Below are positions 26,290 to 33,623 of a DNA stretch of 37,673 nucleotides, piece after piece. Every line of letters begins with the position of its first letter. Position 1 is the stretch's first letter. The notes under the pieces were generated by a model that saw only the letters and a list, made by a program, of their open reading frames with translations, was not told where the DNA came from and searched no databases. The stretch lies in assembly GCA_964585575.1 (NCBI GenBank), contig CAZPEM010000012.1:1-37673 (forward strand), read 5' to 3'. The translations under genes were made by a program, and so were the position numbers. Origin of the DNA: UBA4655 sp964585575 (GTDB taxonomy: Bacteria; Planctomycetota; Planctomycetia; Pirellulales; UBA1268).

Positions 26290-29205
26290 ATGACGTCCGC
26301 CCGCATGATGCCCTCGAACCCCAGAACCCGATCCTTCCTTCCCTCCCTTGCGGTCGCGTTCATGCCGCTGTTCTCGTCGGCCGCTCCGGCCGCGGACGGC
26401 CGGCTCGAGGTGGCCGCGGAAGTGCTCGCCGCCGAGCGGCGCCGCGAGGAGGTGTCGGCCTCGGCTTCGAAGGCCGCGGTCGCGATCTTCGCGGGAGAGC
26501 AGGGGGGCGGTTCCGGCGTGCTCATCTCGGCCGACGGCTACACGCTCACGAACTTCCACGTCACGCAGCCGGCCGGCGTGGCGATGAAATGCGGCCTGTC
26601 CGACGGAAAGCTCTACGACGCCGTGCTCGTCGGCCTCGATCCGACCGGGGACCTCGCGTTGGTGAAGCTGCTCGGCCGCGACGATTTTCCGTTTGCGACG
26701 ATGGCCGACAGCGACGACGTGCGGGTCGGCGATCCCTGCTTCAGCGCCGGCAATCCGTTCCTCCTGGCCACGAACCTGCAGCCGTCGATCGCCTGGGGGA
26801 TCGTCTCCGGAGTCCACCGCTACCAGTTTCCCGCGGGCACGATCCTCGAGTACGCCGACTGCCTGCAGGTGGACGCGGCGATCAATCCCGGAAACTCCGG
26901 GGGCGGCCTCTTCGACGGCGAAGGGAGGCTCATCGGCATCAACGGCCGGGCGAGCTTCGAGAAACGCGGTCGCGTCAACGTCGGCGTCGGCTACGCGATC
27001 TCCTCGAACCAGGTGCGAAACTTTCTCGGGGCCCTCAAGGGGGGCCGGATCGTCGATCACGCCACGCTCGGCGCGACGGTCGCCACGAGCTTCGACGGAA
27101 AAGTCGTGGTCTCCGACATCCTGGAATCGTCCGACGCGTATCGTCGCGGCCTTCGGTACGACGACGAGGTGGTGTCGCTCGCGGGCCGTCCGATACGCAC
27201 CGTGAACGCCTTCAAGAACGTTCTCGGCACGCTTCCGGCGGGCTGGCGGGTTCCCATGACGGTGCGGAGGGACGGCCGCAGGATCGACCTGTCGGTGCGG
27301 CTGGCGGGTGTGCACTCGCCCGCGCAGCTCGCGAAGATCGTCGAGCAGGAAGACCCGGCCCCGCCGCCCGTGCCCGGGCAGCCGAAACCCACTCCGACAC
27401 CGCCGAAGTCCGAGCTGCCGGCGTCCGTGCGGGGCGTCTACGAGGCGAAGCTCGGATTCGCGAATCATCACTTCAACCGTGTCGAGCGGGATCGGGTCGC
27501 GGCCGCGATCGGCGAACGCGGACGGTTCGCGGGCCGCAAGGGCGGCTGGAAGCTGTCCGGTCGGCTGCCGGGCGGAAAGCCTTTTGCGATCCGCCTCGCG
27601 GATGACCGTGGTGCGATCGACCTGCCGACCGGAACCTCCAGCGTCGATGCGACGGTCGATCTCGACAGGAATCCCGCGCCGCCCGGGAGCGGCGGCCTGA
27701 TCGCGGCCCTGCTCGTCTGGCGGAAGCTGCTCATAGCCGGCCCGGCGTCGGTCGGCCGGACTGAATACCTCGGCACGCAGCCGACCGCGATGGAGCCGGT
27801 GAAAATGGAGGATGGTGCCACCGCCGCGGCGCCAAGCACGTTTGCGGACGTGCTCGTCTCCTACGTCGCGGGTGTCGAGGCGCACGCCCACGTCGTCGAT
27901 GGCGAGATTCGCGGGATCGACCTCTGGACCGACCCCGACACCGATCCGTGTGAGGTGAGGTTCTCGGGACGACTGACGATCGGCGGCGGAAACGACGCCA
28001 TCGTGGTCCCCGCCCGCATCGAGGTGCACCACGGGGGGGCGGCCTTCGCGACTCTCACGGTCGAGACGGCGACGCTCGACGTCGCCACGCCGGCGGAGGA
28101 AGAACGTCCGGACGAAGCGGCCGCGGGCGGCGAGCAGCCGCGGTCGGCCTCGTGGCTGCCCCCGCTCTCATCGCTCGCGGGGCTTGCAATCGCCGCCCAG
28201 GTGGCGACCCCGCAGGTGGCGGTGGCTTCCGAGCGGGGCGGTGCAACGGCCTCCGCGGTGGTGGTCGATGCGGCCAGACGGGTCGTCAAGATTCACGGCG
28301 CGGGCGGCTTTCGGGGCCTGGAGTCCTACCAGTCGGGCTGTCTCGTGACGCCGCAGGGCCACGTCGTCACGGTCATGAGCACCGTGCTCGACTCGGAAGA
28401 GATCGATTGCGTGCTCGACGACGGCCGGCGATTCCCCGCGAAACTGGTCGGGATCGATCCTCGCCGCGAGCTCGCCCTGCTCCGGATCGAGGGGGAGGAT
28501 TTTCCGTGCTTCGATCCGCTCGCGGCCGAGCCGCCGCCGCTCGGCCGGCGCGTGTTCGCCCTCTCGAATCTCTTCGGTGTCGCGGCGGGTGACGAGCGGG
28601 TGAGCGTGCAGCATGGCGTCGTGTCGGCGAAGGTTCCTCTCGAGGCCCGGCGGGGCGGCTACGAGGCGGTGTACGACGGCGAGGTGCTGCTGCTCGATTT
28701 CACCGTGAACAACCCCGGCTCGCCCGGCGGCGCGCTTGTCGACCTTCGCGGCCGCCTCGTCGGCATTCTCGGAAAGGAGCTCCGCGCCACCACCGGCGGC
28801 ACCTGGCTCAATTACGCGCTGCCGGTCGCCGAAGTCGAGGCGGCCTGCCGGGAGATTCTCTCGGGCGAATCGAAGGCGATCGTCGCGACTTCCGTCGAGT
28901 CGAAGCGGCGGTTCGATCCCGTGCGGCTCGGAATCGTGCTCGTTCCGGATCTCTTCGACAAGACTCCGCCGTTCGTGGAGGCGGTGGTCCGCGGGACGCC
29001 GGCGTCGAGGGCGGGCATTCGCGCGGACGATCTTGTCATCGCGGTGGAAGGCCGGTCGGTCACCTCGCGGGCGGCCGTGCAGCGAATGCTCGGCGCGGTC
29101 GACGCGGGAGCGGCCGTGCGGCTGACGGTGGTGCGGGCCGGCCGGGTGGTCGAAGTCGATCTCGGGCCCCGACCTCCCGATGCGGCCGGGGAGGCTGCGC
29201 AATGA
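26290..29205 (+). CDS. Secreted tandem trypsin-like/PDZ protein: one active and one dead protease domain
   Basis: A 971-residue protein with a signal peptide ending near residue 35 (PLFSSAAPAADG). Domain 1 (about 60-250) is a DegP/HtrA-like serine protease with the full triad: His90 in LTNFHV, Asp121 in GDLALVK, Ser203 in NPGNSGGGLF. PDZ1 follows at about 260-340, then a proline-rich linker and an unassigned beta-rich domain (about 380-600). Domain 2 (about 650-865) is a second trypsin-like fold in which the aligned catalytic positions are Ser697, Glu727 and Pro812. PDZ2 is at about 885-960. It should cleave or bind periplasmic proteins. ATG at 26290; ATGs at 26305 and 26308 are alternatives. 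Its stop overlaps the next ATG (ATGA). Confidence 0.92.
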   Translation: MTSARMMPSNPRTRSFLPSLAVAFMPLFSSAAPAADGRLEVAAEVLAAERRREEVSASASKAAVAIFAGEQGGGSGVLISADGYTLTNFHVTQPAGVAMKCGLSDGKLYDAVLVGLDPTGDLALVKLLGRDDFPFATMADSDDVRVGDPCFSAGNPFLLATNLQPSIAWGIVSGVHRYQFPAGTILEYADCLQVDAAINPGNSGGGLFDGEGRLIGINGRASFEKRGRVNVGVGYAISSNQVRNFLGALKGGRIVDHATLGATVATSFDGKVVVSDILESSDAYRRGLRYDDEVVSLAGRPIRTVNAFKNVLGTLPAGWRVPMTVRRDGRRIDLSVRLAGVHSPAQLAKIVEQEDPAPPPVPGQPKPTPTPPKSELPASVRGVYEAKLGFANHHFNRVERDRVAAAIGERGRFAGRKGGWKLSGRLPGGKPFAIRLADDRGAIDLPTGTSSVDATVDLDRNPAPPGSGGLIAALLVWRKLLIAGPASVGRTEYLGTQPTAMEPVKMEDGATAAAPSTFADVLVSYVAGVEAHAHVVDGEIRGIDLWTDPDTDPCEVRFSGRLTIGGGNDAIVVPARIEVHHGGAAFATLTVETATLDVATPAEEERPDEAAAGGEQPRSASWLPPLSSLAGLAIAAQVATPQVAVASERGGATASAVVVDAARRVVKIHGAGGFRGLESYQSGCLVTPQGHVVTVMSTVLDSEEIDCVLDDGRRFPAKLVGIDPRRELALLRIEGEDFPCFDPLAAEPPPLGRRVFALSNLFGVAAGDERVSVQHGVVSAKVPLEARRGGYEAVYDGEVLLLDFTVNNPGSPGGALVDLRGRLVGILGKELRATTGGTWLNYALPVAEVEAACREILSGESKAIVATSVESKRRFDPVRLGIVLVPDLFDKTPPFVEAVVRGTPASRAGIRADDLVIAVEGRSVTSRAAVQRMLGAVDAGAAVRLTVVRAGRVVEVDLGPRPPDAAGEAAQ

Positions 29206-31262
29206 TGTGCCGGTACGGGAAATTCCGTCGTGTGATCGCGGCGTGCCTTGCCGCCGGGGCGATCGCCTCGTCGTGCCAGGTCGGCGTCTTCGCGGCCGGG
29301 GTCGATCCGGCTTTGGAAGAGCAGGCCATTCTCGCGGCGGCCGAGCGGGTCGCGGCATCGACGGTGCGGATCGAGGTGATCGGACTCCCGGGGGAGGGGG
29401 AGGCGGCGGCCGGTGCCGGTCCTTCGACGGGGCTCGTCGTCGGGGCCGACGGGTGGATCGTGACCACCTCGTTTGCCGTCACGTCGGAAACCGTCGAGGT
29501 GATCGTCGTGCTGCCGGACGGCGCCCGCCGGCCCGCGAAGGTCGTCGGTCGCGACCTGGCGCGGACGATCGTGCTTTTGAAGATCGACTCGGCAAAGGCC
29601 TTGCCGGTGCCGACGCCGGCGCCCGCCTCGGAAGTGCGGGTCGGCCAATGGGCGATCGCACTGGGGCGGGCGTGGACCGCTTCGCAGGCGAACGTGTCGG
29701 TCGGCGTGATCTCGGCGCTCGGACGCGGCTGGGGCAGGGCGGTGCAGACCGACGCGGCCGTTTCGCCGGCCAACTACGGCGGCCCGCTCGTCGACATCCA
29801 CGGTCGCGTGATCGGGGTGCTCGCGCCGATTCCGGCCGACACGGCGGGCATGAACGTCGGCACGGAACTGTACGATTCGGGGATCGGCTTCGCCGTTCCG
29901 CTGGAGGATGTGTTGAAGCGACTGCCGACTCTCCAGGCGGGGAAGACCATCCTGCCGGGGCTGCTCGGCATCACGTACACGTCGCGGGACCTCTTTTCCC
30001 AGCCGCCGGTCATCGCCACCGCGCGGGCCGGGGCCCCCGCGGCGAAGGCGGGCCTCCGCACGGGTGACCGGATCGTGGCCGCCAATGGCCGCGACGTGAC
30101 GCGGATCGCCGAGCTGAGGCACGTGCTCGGCGGCCTCTCGGCGGGCGACTCGCTCCAGCTCGCGGTCGTGAGGAAGGGACGCGACGGCGAACAGCGGCTC
30201 GAAAAGGAGATCACGCTCGCCGGAGAGATGCCGCCGTATCGCCGGCCATGCCTGGGAATCGGCCTCGACCGGATCGCGGAGAAGACTTCCGGCGACGGTG
30301 CGGCCGTCGTGCGGTGGGTTTGGCCGGATGGACCGGCGGCGAAGGCTGGGATTCTGCCGGGAGATCGCATCCTCTCGATCGCTGACGACGGTGGTCCGGC
30401 CAAAGCGGACGAGGCGGCCGTGAAGGCGGATTCCAAGGCGTTCTTCGGCCTCGTCGCGGGCAACGAGATCGGCAGCAGGTTCCGAATCGTGATCGATCGC
30501 GGCGGAAGCGAGCGGACCATCGAACTCACCGCGGCCGCGTTTCCCACGGGATTTCCCCCGGATACCCTCGCCATCGCCAAGCCGGAGGCCGATGCGGAAA
30601 CCGACGGTGCCGAGAAGAAGGGTGAGGGGGGCGACGAGAAGGGGGGCCGCGTCGAGCGGCTTGGCGGGGCGGATGTGGCCGCCCCCCCGATCGTCGTGCT
30701 GCCCCGCGGCGGCGGCAATCGACCGATCGGCGTGCTCGTCTTTCTCGGCGCACAGCGAAAGGATCGGGAAGCGGCCGCGGCCCGCTGGCAGGAGGCGGCC
30801 GACGCCTCCATGGTCGCGATCCTTCTGCCGTCATCCTCGAACCCGGTGCGGTGGACGAACGACGACGTGCCGGGCATCGCCAAGGCGGTCCAGACGCTCG
30901 CCGGCCGACGGCCCGTCGATCGCAGTCGCATCGCGGTCGCCGGCATGCAGGCCGGAGGAAGCTTCGCCTGGACGGTGGCGGAGTCGCTCGGCAACGCGGT
31001 GCGGGGGGTCGCGATTCTCGACGCCGGCCTGCCGGCCCGGGCCACGATCCCCGCGGCCGATCCCGGGCGGCCGCTGTCGGTCGTGCTTGCGAGGCCCTCC
31101 CCCGATGCCGTCGACGCCGACTCCGCGAGAAGGCGGTTCGAGGCCGACGTGGCGAAGCTCGAAAAGTCCGGCATACCGGTCGGGACGCTCCCGAAGCACC
31201 TCGCGGATCCGATTCCCTACGAGACGATCTGCCGATGGGTGGAAACGCTCGGGATGCTCTGA
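29202..31262 (+). CDS. Secreted pseudoprotease with two PDZ domains and hydrolase-like tail
   Basis: A 686-residue protein with signal peptide (VIAACLAAGAIASSCQVGVFA, of which the hydrophobic core is evident). The trypsin-like domain (about 45-240) aligns well with its neighbour but its catalytic positions are Phe91, Thr122 and Tyr192 (PANYGGPL in place of GNSGG), so it cannot be a serine protease. PDZ1 lies at about 252-338 (AKAGLRTGDRIVAANGRDV) and PDZ2 at about 350-445 (AKAGILPGDRILSI). After an acidic linker, residues 495-686 look like an alpha/beta-hydrolase or dienelactone-hydrolase fold whose elbow reads GMQAGG (581-586) with Gln583 where the nucleophile belongs. A binding or regulatory partner of the upstream protease is the simplest reading. 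Confidence 0.9.
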   Translation: MMCRYGKFRRVIAACLAAGAIASSCQVGVFAAGVDPALEEQAILAAAERVAASTVRIEVIGLPGEGEAAAGAGPSTGLVVGADGWIVTTSFAVTSETVEVIVVLPDGARRPAKVVGRDLARTIVLLKIDSAKALPVPTPAPASEVRVGQWAIALGRAWTASQANVSVGVISALGRGWGRAVQTDAAVSPANYGGPLVDIHGRVIGVLAPIPADTAGMNVGTELYDSGIGFAVPLEDVLKRLPTLQAGKTILPGLLGITYTSRDLFSQPPVIATARAGAPAAKAGLRTGDRIVAANGRDVTRIAELRHVLGGLSAGDSLQLAVVRKGRDGEQRLEKEITLAGEMPPYRRPCLGIGLDRIAEKTSGDGAAVVRWVWPDGPAAKAGILPGDRILSIADDGGPAKADEAAVKADSKAFFGLVAGNEIGSRFRIVIDRGGSERTIELTAAAFPTGFPPDTLAIAKPEADAETDGAEKKGEGGDEKGGRVERLGGADVAAPPIVVLPRGGGNRPIGVLVFLGAQRKDREAAAARWQEAADASMVAILLPSSSNPVRWTNDDVPGIAKAVQTLAGRRPVDRSRIAVAGMQAGGSFAWTVAESLGNAVRGVAILDAGLPARATIPAADPGRPLSVVLARPSPDAVDADSARRRFEADVAKLEKSGIPVGTLPKHLADPIPYETICRWVETLGML

Positions 31263-31273
31263 ACGGCCCTGCC

Positions 31274-32005
31274 ATGGCGGCGTTGCGGATCGTCCATGCC
31301 GACGAGTGGCTCCTCGTCGTCGAGAAACCTGCCGGCATGCCGAGCGTGCCCGCGAGAACCGACCGCGACCCGCCGAGCGTGATCGAGCGGCTTCGCGAAG
31401 GCGATCCGGGAGGTTTTTTCGAGGCCGCTCACCGACTCGATCGCGACACGTCCGGACTGCTCGTCGTCGCCCGTTCAGCCGAGTCGAGGCGTCGGCTCGC
31501 CCGCGGTTTTGAATTGCGGATCGTTCGAAAACGATACCTCGCGGTCGTGGAGGGACGGCCGCCGGCCGATGCGGGAATCCTCCATCTGCCGCTCGCACCC
31601 GATCCCGTCTCCCCGCCGCGACAAAGGGTCGATGCGGTGATGGGTGTGCGGGCGACGACACGGTGGCGGCTGCTCGAAACACGCGTCATCGATGGACCGC
31701 GGGATGGAGCCGTGACGAGCCTGCTGGAGCTCGAGCCCGTGACGGGTCGGTCGCACCAGCTGCGGGTGCATCTCGCCTGGCTCGGCACGCCGATTGTCGG
31801 CGATCCGCTCTACGGCCGCCCGCGGCGGCATTCGGCGGGCCGCATGCTCCTCCATGCCGCCTCGATCGAGTTTCCGCACCCCGCAGATGACGGGATGCTG
31901 GCGTTGCATTCGCAGGCCGAGTTCATTCCGTCGGACCGGCCCGTCCGTGCCCCGGTGTCATCGCCGACTTTTCGACCCTCCGCCAGTACCGTGAGAAGCG
32001 GGTGA
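31274..32005 (+). CDS. RluA-family pseudouridine synthase
   Basis: A 243-residue protein. It begins with IVHADEWLLVVEKPAGMPS, has the RluA active-site motif HRLDRDTSGLLV with catalytic Asp56, then KRYLAVVEG and the C-terminal TGRSHQLRVHLAWLGTPIVGD core (shown here in part). It should isomerise uridine in rRNA or tRNA; which site cannot be told. ATG at 31274 lies 11 bases after the pseudoprotease stop, and an in-frame ATG at 31235 is less likely. The 3' end overlaps the convergent photolyase-like gene by 83 bases. It may be transcribed from the upstream block although it is functionally unrelated. Confidence 0.94.
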   Translation: MAALRIVHADEWLLVVEKPAGMPSVPARTDRDPPSVIERLREGDPGGFFEAAHRLDRDTSGLLVVARSAESRRRLARGFELRIVRKRYLAVVEGRPPADAGILHLPLAPDPVSPPRQRVDAVMGVRATTRWRLLETRVIDGPRDGAVTSLLELEPVTGRSHQLRVHLAWLGTPIVGDPLYGRPRRHSAGRMLLHAASIEFPHPADDGMLALHSQAEFIPSDRPVRAPVSSPTFRPSASTVRSG

Positions 32006-33245
32006 GGTCGTCGACCCTGCGGTCGTCGCAGAAACGGGGCCATGGCACGATCTCGACGTGGATGTTCCGGCCGATTCGGTCGGCCTGCCTGCGGGTCAGG
32101 GGGCAGGGCGTGTCGGCGACCGCGACGCGGCCCGCTCCCACCGAACCGGCTTCGGCCACCACCGCCTCGCCGGGGTCGCCAACCACGACCGAGAGGTTCG
32201 GGATCTCCGCGAGGCACTCGAAGAGGAACACGAGCCGCTTGAGCGTCGGCCTCTCGGCCTCGAGCCACGCGGGGTCGAGCACGAAAAGTCGCGGCGCATC
32301 CGGAAACGCCGTGGCGGCAGGGCTCGCGTCGCTCGCGGAATCGAGCGTGAGCCAGACGAGCGGGGGGGCGTCGGCAGGAGCAGGAGAGGCGACGTGCCAC
32401 GCCGGTGCGGCGGGGATTTTCAGCGAAGGACGGGCCTCGGCTGCGGGCGTGGGATCAAAGAGCTTCGCCGCGAGATCCTCGTAGCTTCCCTCGACGTCGC
32501 AGCGGCCGAGCAGCGGGCATGTGCGGCAATACGCGCCGGCCGAGTACCGCTCGAGGTTCTCGCGGTTGAAGAGGTAGGGCTTGGCGGAGAACGTGCCGGC
32601 GACCCACTGCCAGGAGAGATGGTTGCTCGCGGGATCGCCATCGAGGAGGTGCTCGAGGAACCAGTCGGCGCCCACCTGCCATCGCACGCCCCGCACGTGC
32701 ACGAACCACGAGGCCAGCCACATGCGGGCGTGGTTGTGAAGCCAGCCGGTCTCGTGGAGCTGGCGGATGAAGGCGTCGATGCAGGGCATGCCGGTCGATG
32801 CCGAGAGCACGTCGGCTGGCATGCGATCGATCGGCGGCCTGCGGGGCCGCGCGGCCGGCGGCTCGAGATCTCGTGAGATGGATTCGCCGAGCCGGGCATG
32901 GACCCGTCGCCAGTAGTCCCGCCAGCCGAGTTCGGAAACGAGCTTTTCGGCGTCTTCCGGCCGCCCGACCTGCGCGAGGGCGTGATCGCGGACCTCTGCG
33001 AGCGACAGAACGCCATGACGGATCCACGGGGAGAGCCCCGTGACGGCACCGTCGAGGAAGTTTCGCGACCGGCCGTAGGCGGCGGGGTCGATCGTCGCGA
33101 GTCGGGCGACGGCCACGGACCTTCCACCGACCAATCCGCCATCGCCCGAGGGGTCCCCGGGCGAATCCGGCAAGGCTGCTCGGATCATCGCGACGAGGGC
33201 CTGGCGGTCGAGGCCACGGGGCGTTGGAAGGCGGTGGAACGGCAT
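31923..33245 (-). CDS. Photolyase/cryptochrome-family protein with reversed domain order
   Basis: A 440-residue protein. Residues 45-235 match the FAD-binding half of photolyases: YGRSRNFLDGAVTGLSPWIRHG, GWRDYWRRVHARLG, TGMPCIDAFIRQLHETGWLHNHARMW (in parts), WFLEHLLDGDPASNHLSWQW and SAKPYLFNREN. A cysteine cluster follows (Cys240, Cys243, Cys249). Residues 295-400 look like the alpha/beta antenna domain that normally comes first: LFVLDPAWL, LKRLVFLFECL, LSVVVGDPGEAVV. The order is therefore FAD half then Rossmann half. Flavin-dependent DNA repair or light sensing is expected; which one is unknown. ATG at 33245 is chosen because the upstream extension to 33299 looks non-coding. Confidence 0.85.
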   Translation of the reverse strand: MPFHRLPTPRGLDRQALVAMIRAALPDSPGDPSGDGGLVGGRSVAVARLATIDPAAYGRSRNFLDGAVTGLSPWIRHGVLSLAEVRDHALAQVGRPEDAEKLVSELGWRDYWRRVHARLGESISRDLEPPAARPRRPPIDRMPADVLSASTGMPCIDAFIRQLHETGWLHNHARMWLASWFVHVRGVRWQVGADWFLEHLLDGDPASNHLSWQWVAGTFSAKPYLFNRENLERYSAGAYCRTCPLLGRCDVEGSYEDLAAKLFDPTPAAEARPSLKIPAAPAWHVASPAPADAPPLVWLTLDSASDASPAATAFPDAPRLFVLDPAWLEAERPTLKRLVFLFECLAEIPNLSVVVGDPGEAVVAEAGSVGAGRVAVADTPCPLTRRQADRIGRNIHVEIVPWPRFCDDRRVDDLTRFSRYWRRVEKSAMTPGHGRAGPTE

Positions 33246-33268
33246 GGAGCACCCGGGCAAAGCCTCAC

Positions 33269-33299
33269 AGCATACGGGCCGTCGTCGGAAGCAGGCCAA
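33269..33299 (-). promoter_or_regulatory. Possible promoter of the photolyase-like gene
   Basis: Minus strand TTGGCC (33294-33299), 19 bases, TATGCT (33269-33274). Each box matches four of six consensus bases. It would give a leader of about 17 bases. Confidence 0.35.
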
Positions 33300-33321
33300 G
33301 GAAGCAGTCCAAACGGGCTGC

Positions 33322-33339
33322 TTGGTTTCACGACACCAA
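33322..33339. promoter_or_regulatory. Dyad element, possible enhancer-binding site for the amt promoter
   Basis: TTGGTTTCACGACACCAA has 14 of 18 positions in dyad symmetry with perfect TTGGT/ACCAA outer half-sites. It lies about 170 bases upstream of the sigma-54 promoter, a normal distance for an activator site, and just upstream of the possible photolyase promoter. The rest of the 33300-33623 interval has no gene; it includes an AT-rich stretch at about 33388-33457. Confidence 0.45.
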
Positions 33340-33504
33340 CTGCTCCGAAAACCGGCAGGCAGGGGAATCGCGGTCGGGCGAGCGGCTCAAGTTTTTGATC
33401 CCGTGAAATTTCCTCAAAGAACCTGTTTTTTCGGGAAAAATCGGGTTTTGAAGCGGGCCTCCGGCGTGGCTCGAGGCTGCGAGGAGACGGGGCTGCGTGG
33501 TGTT

Positions 33505-33519
33505 TGGCACGTGGTTTGC
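33505..33519 (+). promoter_or_regulatory. Sigma-54 (RpoN) promoter of the amt-PII unit
   Basis: TTGGCACG, four bases, TTGC: the GG at 33506-33507 and GC at 33518-33519 are 12 bases apart, exactly the -24/-12 spacing, and every invariant base of the sigma-54 consensus is present. Transcription should begin near 33530, leaving about 93 bases before the amt ATG. Sigma-54 control would make the unit nitrogen-regulated through an NtrC-like activator. Confidence 0.82.
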
Positions 33520-33623
33520 CATCGACTTATTCGGTCCTGGCTCATGGGCAAGCCATCGTCAGGAGCAGGTGCTGCGGAGGCGCCTGATTTTCTCGTCCCT
33601 TCTGGCTGATTGGAGTCGCACGT

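Noticed and set aside
24919..28032. A 1037-residue open frame on the minus strand
   Set aside because: It lies antisense to two well-supported genes and runs through the N gap; its composition is the Arg/His/Asp/Gly-rich pattern typical of frames opposite GC-rich coding DNA, with no domain.
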